13,659 nt of DNA from an uncultured Pseudomonadota bacterium (GTDB taxonomy: Bacteria > Myxococcota > UBA796), in NCBI GenBank assembly GCA_913040875.1, contig CAJWHX010000043.1, forward strand, positions 1-13,659. Reading direction: 5' to 3'. The notes below the pieces were generated by a model that saw only the letters and a list, made by a program, of their open reading frames with translations, ran no database searches and was not told the DNA's origin. The position numbers were made by a program, and so were the translations under genes. This document shows, one piece after another, positions 1 through 7,482 of the stretch. The first letter of the stretch is position 1. Every line of letters starts with the position of its first letter.

Positions 1-278
1 GAGAATGATTGACTCATCCGAACCATAGCGTCATATATCGAGCTGTCACCATGTGGATGATACTTCGCCATCACCTCACCAACAACCGCAGCGGACTTTC
101 TATATCGACCCTCTGGATACAGGCGAAGGTTTTGAAACATGGCAAACAACACACGCCGTTGTACTGGTTTCAATCCATCTCGGACGTCTGGTAACGCACG
201 CGCTGTAATCACCGACATTGCGTAAGAAAGATAGCGGTACCGAGTAGCTTCATGGAGTGCGACATCAACTGTTGACAT
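1..278 (-). CDS. Type IIA DNA topoisomerase subunit A (GyrA/ParC), N-terminal fragment
   Basis: Partial gene running off the left edge; about 92 N-terminal residues are visible. The reverse-strand translation from the ATG at 276-278 contains the family signature [20 protein letters not shown], then [13 protein letters not shown], then a [19 protein letters not shown] segment just before the edge. This is the breakage-reunion domain of GyrA or ParC, which with GyrB or ParE passes one DNA duplex through another using a catalytic tyrosine (beyond the edge). The quinolone-determining positions read G-D-S-S-I-Y-D, so both the serine and the acidic residue of the sensitive form are present. The start lies inside the 3' end of asd (14-nt overlap) and has a GAGGA site 7 nt upstream, so translation is probably coupled to asd. 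The [12 protein letters not shown] wording leans toward ParC, but GyrA cannot be excluded from this fragment. Confidence 0.93.
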   Translation of the reverse strand, partial: MSTVDVALHEATRYRYLSYAMSVITARALPDVRDGLKPVQRRVLFAMFQNLRLYPEGRYRKSAAVVGEVMAKYHPHGDSSIYDAMVRMSQSF

Positions 279-1287
279 GTAGGAATCCTCTTTGTAGTAA
301 TAATTCTGCGTTTGCGACTGCCGCTCCTGCGGCTCCACGAATGGTGTTGTGTCCGAGGACAAAGTACTTGAGTCCCATGACGGAACACGATTCTACACGA
401 CCAATGCTGAGAGCCATGCCATTTCCGTGATTGATATCCAATCTTGGAGAGGGGCGATTGCGCTCTGGATGTAGAACAAACAATGGACGTGGACTGGAAG
501 GCAATTCGGAAGGCTTTTCATTCCAGCGTTTCCATGCTTCGATTGCTTGTTGCGGAGTGGGGCTTCCTTCGATTGAAACTTGTACACTCAACAGATGACC
601 ATCGGCTACTGGGACTCGTACACAACGAGCAGAGATGGGAAAATCCTGTTCCAAGATTTTACAGGGTTCGATGGCCAACTTTTCCTCTTCATTACCAGCG
701 TGCGGGTGAACGGTACCGATCATATCCCATGCTGACTCGCCCGGATAGCCTGCTCCTGAAACGGCTTGCCATGTAGAAACAACACAAGATTGTATGGAGC
801 CAAATTCCTGCAACGGGGCAAGACTAAGAGCAAGTGGGATTGCACAGCAATTCGGGTTGGTAATGATGCCGCCCGATTGCTGTTGAGTATTCAAGAGTTC
901 CAATGCGTTTGGATTCACCTCAGGGATTACCAGTGGTACAGTAGAATCCATCCTGTGGTTTCCAGCATTTGAAACAACATATCTCCCAGCGAGTGAATGA
1001 GACAGTTCAATATCTCCCGCTACACTAGAATCCAGAGCAGAGAATATCAGGCGACATTCTACAGGGACAGACTCTACCGAGCATTCCCCAACTGTCATCC
1101 CAGCCACCGTATCTGGGCAGGGAACATCCAATCGCCAAGTACAAGCTTCGGTATACCTTTTACCGGCAGAACGACTCGATGCACCTAGATATGCGATGTG
1201 AAACTGTGAATGGTTGGCCAAGCGTTCGATCATGCGCTGACCTACCATGCCAGTGGCGCCAAGAATGGCTACGGGTATGGAGTCCAT
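265..1287 (-). CDS. asd: Aspartate-semialdehyde dehydrogenase
   Basis: Makes L-aspartate 4-semialdehyde from aspartyl phosphate with NADPH, the branch-point step to lysine/diaminopimelate, threonine and methionine; cytosolic. The 340-residue protein starts [17 protein letters not shown] with the Rossmann glycine motif at residues 10-17. The catalytic cysteine is in NPNC (Cys147), the substrate motif [11 protein letters not shown] is at 173-183, and the catalytic histidine is in RVPVADGH (His231). The C-terminal [18 protein letters not shown] segment (305-321) is also typical. The NPNCC context and overall length resemble the archaeal/fungal-type branch rather than the E. coli type. The frame stays open upstream to a TTG at 1371, but the ATG at 1287 sits directly before the Rossmann strand and is preferred; its ribosome binding site is weak. 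The gene overlaps the downstream topoisomerase start by 14 nt. Confidence 0.95.
   Translation of the reverse strand: MDSIPVAILGATGMVGQRMIERLANHSQFHIAYLGASSRSAGKRYTEACTWRLDVPCPDTVAGMTVGECSVESVPVECRLIFSALDSSVAGDIELSHSLAGRYVVSNAGNHRMDSTVPLVIPEVNPNALELLNTQQQSGGIITNPNCCAIPLALSLAPLQEFGSIQSCVVSTWQAVSGAGYPGESAWDMIGTVHPHAGNEEEKLAIEPCKILEQDFPISARCVRVPVADGHLLSVQVSIEGSPTPQQAIEAWKRWNEKPSELPSSPRPLFVLHPERNRPSPRLDINHGNGMALSIGRVESCSVMGLKYFVLGHNTIRGAAGAAVANAELLLQRGFLHVNS
286..290 (-). promoter_or_regulatory. Ribosome binding site of the topoisomerase A gene, inside asd
   Basis: The reverse strand reads AGAGGATTCCTACATG, placing GAGGA 7 nt before the ATG at 278. It lies within the last codons of asd, fixes the topoisomerase start, and supports coupled translation. 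Confidence 0.6.
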
Positions 1288-1579
1288 AATATCTGTTTTG
1301 ATAGGGGAGTGAAGAATGGAAGGAGTATTGGAATCTGTGAAAGTGCAAAGTCTTTCGAAGGGAGGGTACAAACATCATACTCTGTTGCAAATCCCTTTGG
1401 CAATGCCATAATTTGACCGTATATAAAATATACAATAATATCAAGTGCTTAATGTTTTTTAAAATTTAACAATTTTATTTCTATGTCACAAAAGAACCAG
1501 TGTTTTTTGAAATTTATGATTCATGAAGTCTACGTTCTGACACTCAATGTCATGTTATATATCAACAACGGAGGATGGT
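1288..1579. promoter_or_regulatory. AT-rich divergent intergenic region between asd and pfaD
   Basis: This 292-nt gap separates two divergent genes, so it should carry both promoters. It is clearly AT-rich from about 1405 to 1520, including A/T runs near 1420-1440 and 1452-1482. A possible plus-strand promoter is TTGACC (1413-1418) followed 17 nt later by TAATAT (1436-1441). The match is only moderate and other AT-rich hexamers compete with it. No RNA gene, riboswitch or convincing small ORF was seen. Confidence 0.4.
1570..1574 (+). promoter_or_regulatory. Shine-Dalgarno GGAGG deciding the pfaD start
   Basis: GGAGG ends 5 nt before the ATG at 1580. It favours that start over the in-frame ATG at 1547, which has no comparable site. 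Confidence 0.7.
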
Positions 1580-3229
1580 ATGTCAACGCTTAAAGATGAT
1601 TTGAAACGGCTCGGTCTGAGTCTTTCATGTATAGAAGTCGAAGCGCGTAAGGAACGAGAGGTCGTGACCGTATTTACTGGTGGGTCGGGGTTATCAGAGG
1701 CACTTAAGGGTGGTCTGGATTCTGTATTCGAAGTGATCATCAAACATGATTTGGACTCTGTATTGCTCAAAGATGCCGTTTGGATAGAGGTTCGACGCAT
1801 TCTTTCCAACAGGCTGACCTTTGAGATTCAGCAAGGGTGGCCTGGGAAGGGGAGTGTGACTCGTACGATGACTTGGAAACCGTCTCATCACGTACCGATG
1901 ATCACGTCGCGTCATACAGTGAACTTTCGACATCTGTCGAAGGGGTTTTGTGATCATTTTCACGTTGGTGCACCCTATGTTGCTGGTGCGATGGCAGGTG
2001 GGATTGCCTCCACTCCGTTTGTGCAGTCGTTGTCCAGAGTGGGTATCCTGTCCTTCTTTGGATCAGGGGGACTCTCCGTCGATGCAGTGGACATGGCTTT
2101 GGCTCAGCTGTCTGCAGAGAGTGGCGTGTGGGGTTGCAATCTCCTACACAATCCATCGGAACCCAGCATTGAAGAACGAACGGTCGACCTATTTTTAGAA
2201 TATGGTGTCTCCTGTATTTCAGCTTCCGCATATATGCGTCTCAGTAAAGCCCTGGTACGGTACCGTATACTTGGTCTGTCTGAACGTTCAGGGAGGCTAC
2301 ATTCGGCACATACAATCTTTGCCAAAGTCTCTCACCCCTCCGTTGTGAAGCAATTTTTATCTCCACCTCCAGAGAAATTGGTGCAAGAATTTTTGCGGGA
2401 TGGAGTCATAACCCCCGAACAGGCTACATTCGCACGTCACATTCCGATGGCCGACGCCATTACGGTTGAAGGGGATTCTGGAGGCCATACTGATTCAAGA
2501 CCATTGTCGGTAATTTTACCCAGTGTTCTACAGCTTCGTGATCAAGCTATGGAACAGCATCAATACAAATCGAATATTTGGATCGGTGCCGCAGGTGGTA
2601 TTGCAACTCCAATGGCGATTCAGGGAGCGCTTGCGATGGGTGCAGAGTATGTTCTCTTAGGGTCTGTACATCAAGCCACCGTAGAGGCTGGGACTTCAGA
2701 TCTGGTCAAAGAGATGCTGTCTAAGATGGACGTGACCGATTGTGCACTGGGTATAGCCCCCGACATGTTCGAGATTGGGGCACATGTCCAAGTGTTAAAG
2801 AAGGGGACGATGTATGCCCAGCGGTCTCAAAAATTGTACGCACTCTATCAGAGATACGATTCTATAGAGAGCCTACCAAAGAGTGAACGAGACCGTCTTG
2901 AGAAGCAATTTTTTCAGACTTCAATCGATGCCGTTTGGAAAGAGACAGAGCGATATTGGCAACGGGATCCATCGCAACTCCAACGAGCCGAACGAGACTC
3001 CAAACATAAGATGGCTCTACTCTTTCGCTGGTACCTTGGAAACAGCAGTCGGTGGGCGAGAGAGGGTACTGCCGATCGAAAAAAAGACTTTCAGATCTGG
3101 TGCGGTCCGAGTCTTGGAGGGTTCAATCAATGGGTTGCAGGAACCCCTCTACAACATTGGACAGAGCGTAAAGTGGTCACCGTTGTTAGAACACTACTGG
3201 AAGGCGTCCAGACAGGTCCGTTGTCTTAA
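1580..3229 (+). CDS. pfaD: PfaD-family flavin-dependent enoyl reductase (polyunsaturated fatty acid / trans-AT polyketide type)
   Basis: 549 residues, a usual length for PfaD. The family acts in trans as an FMN-dependent enoyl reductase on acyl-carrier-protein-bound chains in PUFA synthases and trans-AT polyketide synthases. Landmarks in order: VGAPYVAGAMAGGIAS (residues 129-144) and FFGSGGLSVDAV (159-170) of the nitronate-monooxygenase-like barrel; the active-site segment GDSGGHTDSRPL (298-309); GAAGGIATPMAIQGALAMGA (337-356); then the PfaD-specific C-terminal extension with FRWYLGNSSRWA (482-493) and IWCGPSLGGFNQWV (506-519). That extension separates PfaD from ordinary 2-nitropropane dioxygenases. 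No ketosynthase, acyltransferase, ACP or dehydratase gene accompanies it in this window, so its partners must be encoded elsewhere if it is functional. It stands alone, divergent from asd and convergent with the next gene (8-bp gap). The symbol rests on family recognition. Confidence 0.9.
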   Translation: MSTLKDDLKRLGLSLSCIEVEARKEREVVTVFTGGSGLSEALKGGLDSVFEVIIKHDLDSVLLKDAVWIEVRRILSNRLTFEIQQGWPGKGSVTRTMTWKPSHHVPMITSRHTVNFRHLSKGFCDHFHVGAPYVAGAMAGGIASTPFVQSLSRVGILSFFGSGGLSVDAVDMALAQLSAESGVWGCNLLHNPSEPSIEERTVDLFLEYGVSCISASAYMRLSKALVRYRILGLSERSGRLHSAHTIFAKVSHPSVVKQFLSPPPEKLVQEFLRDGVITPEQATFARHIPMADAITVEGDSGGHTDSRPLSVILPSVLQLRDQAMEQHQYKSNIWIGAAGGIATPMAIQGALAMGAEYVLLGSVHQATVEAGTSDLVKEMLSKMDVTDCALGIAPDMFEIGAHVQVLKKGTMYAQRSQKLYALYQRYDSIESLPKSERDRLEKQFFQTSIDAVWKETERYWQRDPSQLQRAERDSKHKMALLFRWYLGNSSRWAREGTADRKKDFQIWCGPSLGGFNQWVAGTPLQHWTERKVVTVVRTLLEGVQTGPLS

Positions 3230-3237
3230 GCGTTGTT

Positions 3238-4302
3238 CTACCAATCCCAGTCGTCAATGGCTGTCGTTTCTGACTGTTTGGTTTGGACCTCAATTCTGCA
3301 GAGTCGCAATCCTTGCGCTGGATTGGCATACGTTTTCAGTCGACGGGAGACAAAGTCGAGTTCACAAGCCTTGTCTTTACTTATCCACGAACCGCCTTTT
3401 CTATAGGCGTACAGAGGATCATCACTCCAGCACCATTCCCAGATGTTTCCACTCATATCGTATAATCCAGAGGGGGTTGGTTTATGTCGACCGATGTGGT
3501 CTGAAGTGTTTGCATCGTATACTCCGACCATCCACAGTTCGTTGTGGCCGGCAAAAGCCCACTGTGGATTCCCGTTGTGTCGTGCTGCCTGAATCCATTC
3601 TGCTGTCGTTGGCAATCGGTATCCATTCGATGTTGATGATATTGTGATGTTGGTATTGTTGATATCATACACGGGGTCGTACCCCATGGCTTCGGAGAGT
3701 TGATTGCAAAATTGAATCGCGTCATACCAAGATACCGAATCGACAGGGTGCATCAGTCCCAAACTCATACTGGGGTTTTCTTCTGTGATGGTTTCAAATA
3801 AGGCCTGTGTAATCGGAAACGCGTGCATCCACAGATGCCGATGGGTGTCCTCTAGAGGAATGTGCACCTCGTGTAGGCATCCTAGGATTAGAGGCTCCAT
3901 TAGCCAATCTGGGATTTCCCCAAGTGTGGGTACAGATGCTGCGGATATAGAGATCATGCCCCAATCAAGTTGTTGGCCGATTGTTTGGAACCAGTTTCTA
4001 GATCGACTTCCTTGAGCTAGATAGCGACAGTGTAGTAGCACGTATGCGTACAAAGCCCGTTCCTCTATGTGGATGGATTTTGAAATTATGGGCTGTTCAA
4101 AGGAATTGAAGTCGATCCATTCCGTCAGTCCATTCCACCAATCCATTTGGGCAATCAGTTTTGAAGCGCCCATCAGTGCAGTAATGTTTCCTTTGAACAT
4201 CATGTTGTTGACATTGACCCAAGCACCGTTCAAGTCTTCATCAGCCTGTAATCCATCTTTCCAGCCATTTCTCAATTTTGTGATCGTTTCTATCGTATTC
4301 AT
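3238..4302 (-). CDS. Formylglycine-generating-enzyme-fold (SUMF1/FGE) domain protein
   Basis: 354 residues. The C-terminal half (about 150-337) is an FGE-sulfatase domain: FPITQALFE (162-170), a PVDSVSWYDAIQFCNQLSE segment (186-204), YRLPTTAEWIQAAR (228-241), GLYDMSGNIWEWCW (279-292), KGGSW (302-306) and a terminal GLRLCRIE. True FGEs use a cysteine pair near GGSF-x-C-x4-C to oxidise sulfatase cysteines. Here the first position is Ser308 and only the second, Cys313, remains, so classical FGE chemistry is doubtful. Many bacterial members are oxidases, sulfoxide-type enzymes or binding proteins instead. The first ~145 residues are not recognised and are rich in Trp, Met and Asn. No signal peptide is visible. 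The start at 4302 overlaps the DUF423 stop as ATGA, arguing for coupled translation. The frame stays open further upstream through the DUF423 gene, but that stretch is most likely not used. Confidence 0.85.
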   Translation of the reverse strand: MNTIETITKLRNGWKDGLQADEDLNGAWVNVNNMMFKGNITALMGASKLIAQMDWWNGLTEWIDFNSFEQPIISKSIHIEERALYAYVLLHCRYLAQGSRSRNWFQTIGQQLDWGMISISAASVPTLGEIPDWLMEPLILGCLHEVHIPLEDTHRHLWMHAFPITQALFETITEENPSMSLGLMHPVDSVSWYDAIQFCNQLSEAMGYDPVYDINNTNITISSTSNGYRLPTTAEWIQAARHNGNPQWAFAGHNELWMVGVYDANTSDHIGRHKPTPSGLYDMSGNIWEWCWSDDPLYAYRKGGSWISKDKACELDFVSRRLKTYANPAQGLRLCRIEVQTKQSETTAIDDWDW

Positions 4303-4697
4303 TGGTTCTCTCTCGAAGTCTTGATGGAGAACAGTAAGATGCATCCCCAACCTGCCATCAAAGACAAACCACCAATTGGCGTAATCGCCCCGAGCCAACG
4401 GACACCACTGAGTGCCAGAATCCACAGCGTACCTGAAAATATGGAGATTCCAATCGTAAAACACCAGCAGGCGCGAGTCAACCAAAGACTTGGTGTTGGC
4501 TTGTGATGATTGTATAGAGATGTTGCTAGCAATGCCATCGAATGATGAAGGCAATATCGCGACCCAGTTTCAAAGATGGCTAGGAGATCTACTGGAAGCA
4601 TGGTCTTCAGGGCATGTGCGCCAAAGGCACCAGAAGCAACACCGAGAAGTCCAAAAACAGAGGACAGTAAAACAAAGCGAGTGGACGAGGTTGACAT
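4299..4697 (-). CDS. DUF423 family small integral membrane protein (YgdD-like)
   Basis: 132 residues of unknown biochemical function; the family sits in the inner membrane. The N-terminal FGLLGVASGAFGAHALK segment (15-31) is the family hallmark (LGVxxGAFGAHxLK), followed by a FETGSRYCLHHSMALL segment (42-57). Four hydrophobic helices are apparent, roughly residues 8-28, 45-62, 73-94 and 100-123, with a conserved-looking GAITPIGG before the last. The start MSTSSTRF at 4697 fits the family's N-terminus; the open frame extends to 4793 but adds a hydrophilic stretch unlike the family. The ribosome binding site is weak. The stop overlaps the FGE-fold gene start in an ATGA junction. Its role with its neighbours is unknown. 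Confidence 0.88.
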   Translation of the reverse strand: MSTSSTRFVLLSSVFGLLGVASGAFGAHALKTMLPVDLLAIFETGSRYCLHHSMALLATSLYNHHKPTPSLWLTRACWCFTIGISIFSGTLWILALSGVRWLGAITPIGGLSLMAGWGCILLFSIKTSRENQ

Positions 4698-4877
4698 AGA
4701 CAAACCCAATGTGTGTTTCAGTGAGGTATTGTACTCAACGAATACTCGATTTGACGTGTCTTTGCCAATTCGAGCCCCATAGCGTGACATCATTGATCAT
4801 CAATTTGCAAGTAAGGGTAAGTGGTATTCAGATGCTCTACCACACAGTTGGAAGCACGATCATACCAATGATATGCG
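4698..4877. other. Intergenic gap between the DUF423 and 74-residue genes, with an unassigned hairpin
   Basis: 180 nt without a supported gene. A perfect 6-bp inverted repeat GTGGTA/TACCAC (4821-4826 and 4838-4843) with an 11-nt loop is present, without a following T run, so it is not a good intrinsic terminator. On the minus strand TACAAT (4728-4733) could be a -10 element for the DUF423 gene, but no clear -35 accompanies it. Confidence 0.35.
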
Positions 4878-5102
4878 TTACCCAAGTTTCTTCAAGTGGT
4901 CCCATGCAGCCTCTCTTATTTCACCCAGATCGTAAAATGTGTTGTGACGTTCAACCGTCTTAGTTCCAACGAACCTAACCAGCTGAAATCGGTCGTCTTT
5001 TAACCGAATCAAACCCCACTCACTGTCCCGTGAGATAGCGATGGGGTGATACCTAGACTCAGGGTCTCGGTTTCGATCGACTCGTCTAGTGTACTGTCTC
5101 AT
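4878..5102 (-). CDS. Small hypothetical protein, 74 residues
   Basis: Not recognised. The protein is basic and hydrophilic, beginning MRQYTRRVDRNRDPESRYHP, with a likely beta-rich middle (WGLIRLKDDRFQLVRFVG, residues 29-46) and a charged helical tail ending REAAWDHLKKLG. There is no signal peptide, membrane segment or cysteine. It is probably real because the ATG at 5102 has an excellent AGAGGAG ribosome binding site 6 nt upstream (5109-5115) and it fills a gap in a same-strand gene run, 58 nt after the di-heme oxidoreductase stop. A cytosolic accessory protein is possible; no function is assigned. Confidence 0.65.
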   Translation of the reverse strand: MRQYTRRVDRNRDPESRYHPIAISRDSEWGLIRLKDDRFQLVRFVGTKTVERHNTFYDLGEIREAAWDHLKKLG

Positions 5103-5160
5103 GGTGTACTCCTCTGTGTTGTGAGAACTTCCGTCTGGGTCTTCATAAACCGTATTGCGA

Positions 5161-7482
5161 TTAGAGTTTTTCTAAGAATAGAATCAACTCTTCTTGCTCT
5201 ATTGAAGTGAGGTTTGCAAAGGCTGCTACACTTCTCTCCGCTTCGCCACCGTGGTGGAGAATGGCTTCAAAGAGGGTTTCAGCAGAGCCATCATGCATAT
5301 ACGGCGCAGTGTCGTTCACACCCCATAAAGGAGCCGTTCGAAATTCCGTTGGGAGTACGCCGGGGTCGTGATCGACAACCGTAGCGGGGTCATACCCCAT
5401 ATCGTGTAGAAGCAGATCAGAATATAGACTGACAGAGTCTAGTGTAGGGGTGTGACATCCAGCGCAACCAACTGCCTCGAACAGTACGCTTTCAGAGTCA
5501 GGCTCACTTTTTGGAGGGGCAAGTTCGTATACAAAGAAGGTTAGATCTGTGACATCCTCCGTTTGAAATTCGGGGTCCTCACAGGTGTCTAGGTCATCTT
5601 CTATGGTGAAGTCCGATAGGCTTGGATGTATGGTGACCCCAATCTCTTGAAGTAAAGCATCCGCCACAAAATCACTCACAGTTGCGATTTGTGCTTTCCA
5701 GCCCATTCTACCCAACTGACCATCGTTCAACCATCTCACTCTACCTGAGATACCGTCTTCATCTGAATCATCTGGGTCTGCACCAGCCAGAATGGTTTCT
5801 GTCGAGATGGTTTCGATGGCCCCGATGCCGAGCAAGGAGGGTGGTTGTCGAGCTTCAATGATCAATGAACCATCACTCCACGCTGTTTGTAGAGATTCTT
5901 GAGTCCACTCTTCGTCGATCAGCTCTAAGATCTCGGCAGGCTTTTCAAAGGGCAATGTGGACCGCATCAAGACAGGAAGAGCCAAATTGAACGATACACT
6001 ATTGGCATCCATCCCACCTATACGTAGAATGTTTACATCCAATCCACCGGCACCACCGATCACGGGATCTTGATGACAGGCTCGGCAGGAATCGGCGTTG
6101 AACATTGGACTTAGACCACCTTCTTCAACAAAATTGCCGTCAAAAAGCTGGAGGCCGCGCTCAAAAGTGGCTTGTTCTGTTGATGACAATTGCCGGGATG
6201 GTCCTCCGACGTCCCCAAAAATTGGGGTGGAAAATCTCGTGTCATTCAGAAAGTTTTGTTTGTTGGGAATGCTTCCGAGATCCCCTAAAAAGTCGATGAT
6301 GCCAGATTGTTCCTCTTCAGTGAGTGCCAACCAACGGTCAATACTGCCTTCTGCTTCTCCACCGTGCCACTCAATGGCTTCTATCAATGTGTCCGCACGT
6401 CCATCGTGCAGATACGGTGGGTGCAACCCAACGCCCCACAGGGGCTGCGTTCTGAATTCGTTGCCTTGTGCAAATCCGACTTTGATACCGTCTGCTAGCG
6501 CTTCACCCATATCGTGCAGTAACAAATCTGTATATGCCGGGAGTGCACCAATTACAGAGGGTATACTTGGTATGTGGCAGCCTGCGCAGCCAACTTCAGA
6601 GAACTGTCGCTCTCCTTTTATAGACTCTTTAGATCGTTCTGACAGTGGAGTTGGAGTAGGCACCCCGATGTAGGTGGAAAATACGAGGAGGTCCCTCTGG
6701 TCCTCATTGTTGATTTCTGGATCGGGTACACCATCGTTGTCTACGGTGGGTTCATCTAATGCAGAGACCTGGGCATCGGCGGTGTTCAGCAAACTCAATT
6801 GCCAGTTCCATCCTTGAACTTCTAGTTCCGGAAACTCGTAGAACAACGGATCGGATGTGATGCCCATTTGGTTGAAGATGGCGCCTCGATTAAAGGACTC
6901 TAATGATGCAGCCTGTGATTTGTATCCAAATTTCGCGACCTCTCCCTTTTCATAGTTGGCTCGTCCTGAAATGCCATCTCCATCTGCATCGTCTGGATCC
7001 GCAAAGTCCAGAATGTCTTGGTCTGACACAAATGCGAAGAGTCCGACACCGAACATCGGAGGTGTGTTCCGTCGGGCGTAGGTGGTCGCATCCGGCGACG
7101 GTGGAATATGAAATATGGGTGCCGTGGCGTATTCGTTTCGTACTGGAGACAGTCCATTGGTGCCGGCAGCGACCAAGGCTCCATCCCAGCGCTCTTCCTG
7201 AATCAACCAAAAGTCACGGTACCTCGGTGCAGATCCCCCAGCAACGGGCATTTGATGACACCCCGCACAAGAGTCCGCATTAAAAGTCGGACCGAGTCCC
7301 GTATTGGGAGTGAATCCTCGACTCATAACGCTGGAACCATTTTCGTAGTGTTCGATGAGTTCCGATCTCAATGTCGGAATGGGATCCCCTAGATGTTCGA
7401 CAAAGATGTCTGCGACGATCATGTCCTCTACTTTCGGTTCTACAGAGGTGTCTGTTCGGCAACTGAAGAGTACCCAGATCAT
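5161..7482 (-). CDS. Tandemly duplicated di-heme oxidoreductase (DHOR/DUF1111 family), four CXXCH motifs
   Basis: 773 residues from the ATG at 7482. Four c-type heme motifs are visible: CAGCH (72-76), CAGCH (299-303), CRACH (466-470) and CAGCH (673-677). They fall in two homologous halves, about 20-402 and 427-773. Each half repeats NADSC-x2-CH, a DPDD-x-D-x-DGISGR stretch, VGCAGCH, LLLHDMG, EFRT-x-PLWGV, PY-[LM]-HDG and HGGEAE. DHOR proteins are usually about 400-500 residues with one such unit, so this looks like an internal duplication or fusion. The family is annotated as putative di-heme peroxidase/thiol oxidoreductase, periplasmic. Heme attachment requires export, but the N-terminus is only MIWVLFSCRTD, with a lipobox-like LFSC, no basic residue and a very short hydrophobic run. 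The start overlaps the upstream lipoprotein stop as ATGA with GGAG 8 nt before it; a GTG at 7491 is the only other start, since the frame is stopped just upstream. Confidence 0.9.
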   Translation of the reverse strand: MIWVLFSCRTDTSVEPKVEDMIVADIFVEHLGDPIPTLRSELIEHYENGSSVMSRGFTPNTGLGPTFNADSCAGCHQMPVAGGSAPRYRDFWLIQEERWDGALVAAGTNGLSPVRNEYATAPIFHIPPSPDATTYARRNTPPMFGVGLFAFVSDQDILDFADPDDADGDGISGRANYEKGEVAKFGYKSQAASLESFNRGAIFNQMGITSDPLFYEFPELEVQGWNWQLSLLNTADAQVSALDEPTVDNDGVPDPEINNEDQRDLLVFSTYIGVPTPTPLSERSKESIKGERQFSEVGCAGCHIPSIPSVIGALPAYTDLLLHDMGEALADGIKVGFAQGNEFRTQPLWGVGLHPPYLHDGRADTLIEAIEWHGGEAEGSIDRWLALTEEEQSGIIDFLGDLGSIPNKQNFLNDTRFSTPIFGDVGGPSRQLSSTEQATFERGLQLFDGNFVEEGGLSPMFNADSCRACHQDPVIGGAGGLDVNILRIGGMDANSVSFNLALPVLMRSTLPFEKPAEILELIDEEWTQESLQTAWSDGSLIIEARQPPSLLGIGAIETISTETILAGADPDDSDEDGISGRVRWLNDGQLGRMGWKAQIATVSDFVADALLQEIGVTIHPSLSDFTIEDDLDTCEDPEFQTEDVTDLTFFVYELAPPKSEPDSESVLFEAVGCAGCHTPTLDSVSLYSDLLLHDMGYDPATVVDHDPGVLPTEFRTAPLWGVNDTAPYMHDGSAETLFEAILHHGGEAERSVAAFANLTSIEQEELILFLEKL
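5164..6204 (-). repeat. Second unit of the internal di-heme oxidoreductase duplication
   Basis: Encodes the C-terminal half with CXXCH at residues 466-470 and 673-677. The region between its two heme motifs is shorter (about 203 versus 223 residues) and diverged, and it has an extra cysteine (the TCEDP motif near residue 634) absent from the first unit. Confidence 0.75.
6277..7425 (-). repeat. First unit of the internal di-heme oxidoreductase duplication
   Basis: Encodes the N-terminal half with CXXCH at residues 72-76 and 299-303. It aligns motif by motif with the second unit; the HGGEAE blocks of the two units are 371 residues apart. Similarity is still visible in DNA, for example CTTCTCCACCGTG near 6354 against CTTCGCCACCGTG near 5241. 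Confidence 0.75.

Noticed and set aside
2883..3647. A 254-codon plus-strand open frame spanning the pfaD 3' end and the FGE-fold gene.
   Set aside because: It is out of frame with pfaD and antisense to the FGE-fold gene; the translation has no domain-like character and both underlying genes are well supported.
4303..4554. Longer N-terminus for the FGE-fold protein (84 extra codons).
   Set aside because: It would run through the DUF423 gene in another frame; the ATGA junction at 4299-4302 gives a simpler start and DUF423 is clearly coding.
4815..4865. tRNA-like text on the minus strand (GTGTGGTAGAGCATCTGAATACCAC), resembling a D-arm.
   Set aside because: No acceptor stem, T-arm (TTCGA) or plausible anticodon arm can be assembled around it; it is only a short hairpin.
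6098..6673. A 191-codon plus-strand open frame.
   Set aside because: It is antisense to the di-heme oxidoreductase, whose four heme motifs prove the minus-strand reading; Ser/Pro-rich composition is typical of a shadow frame.
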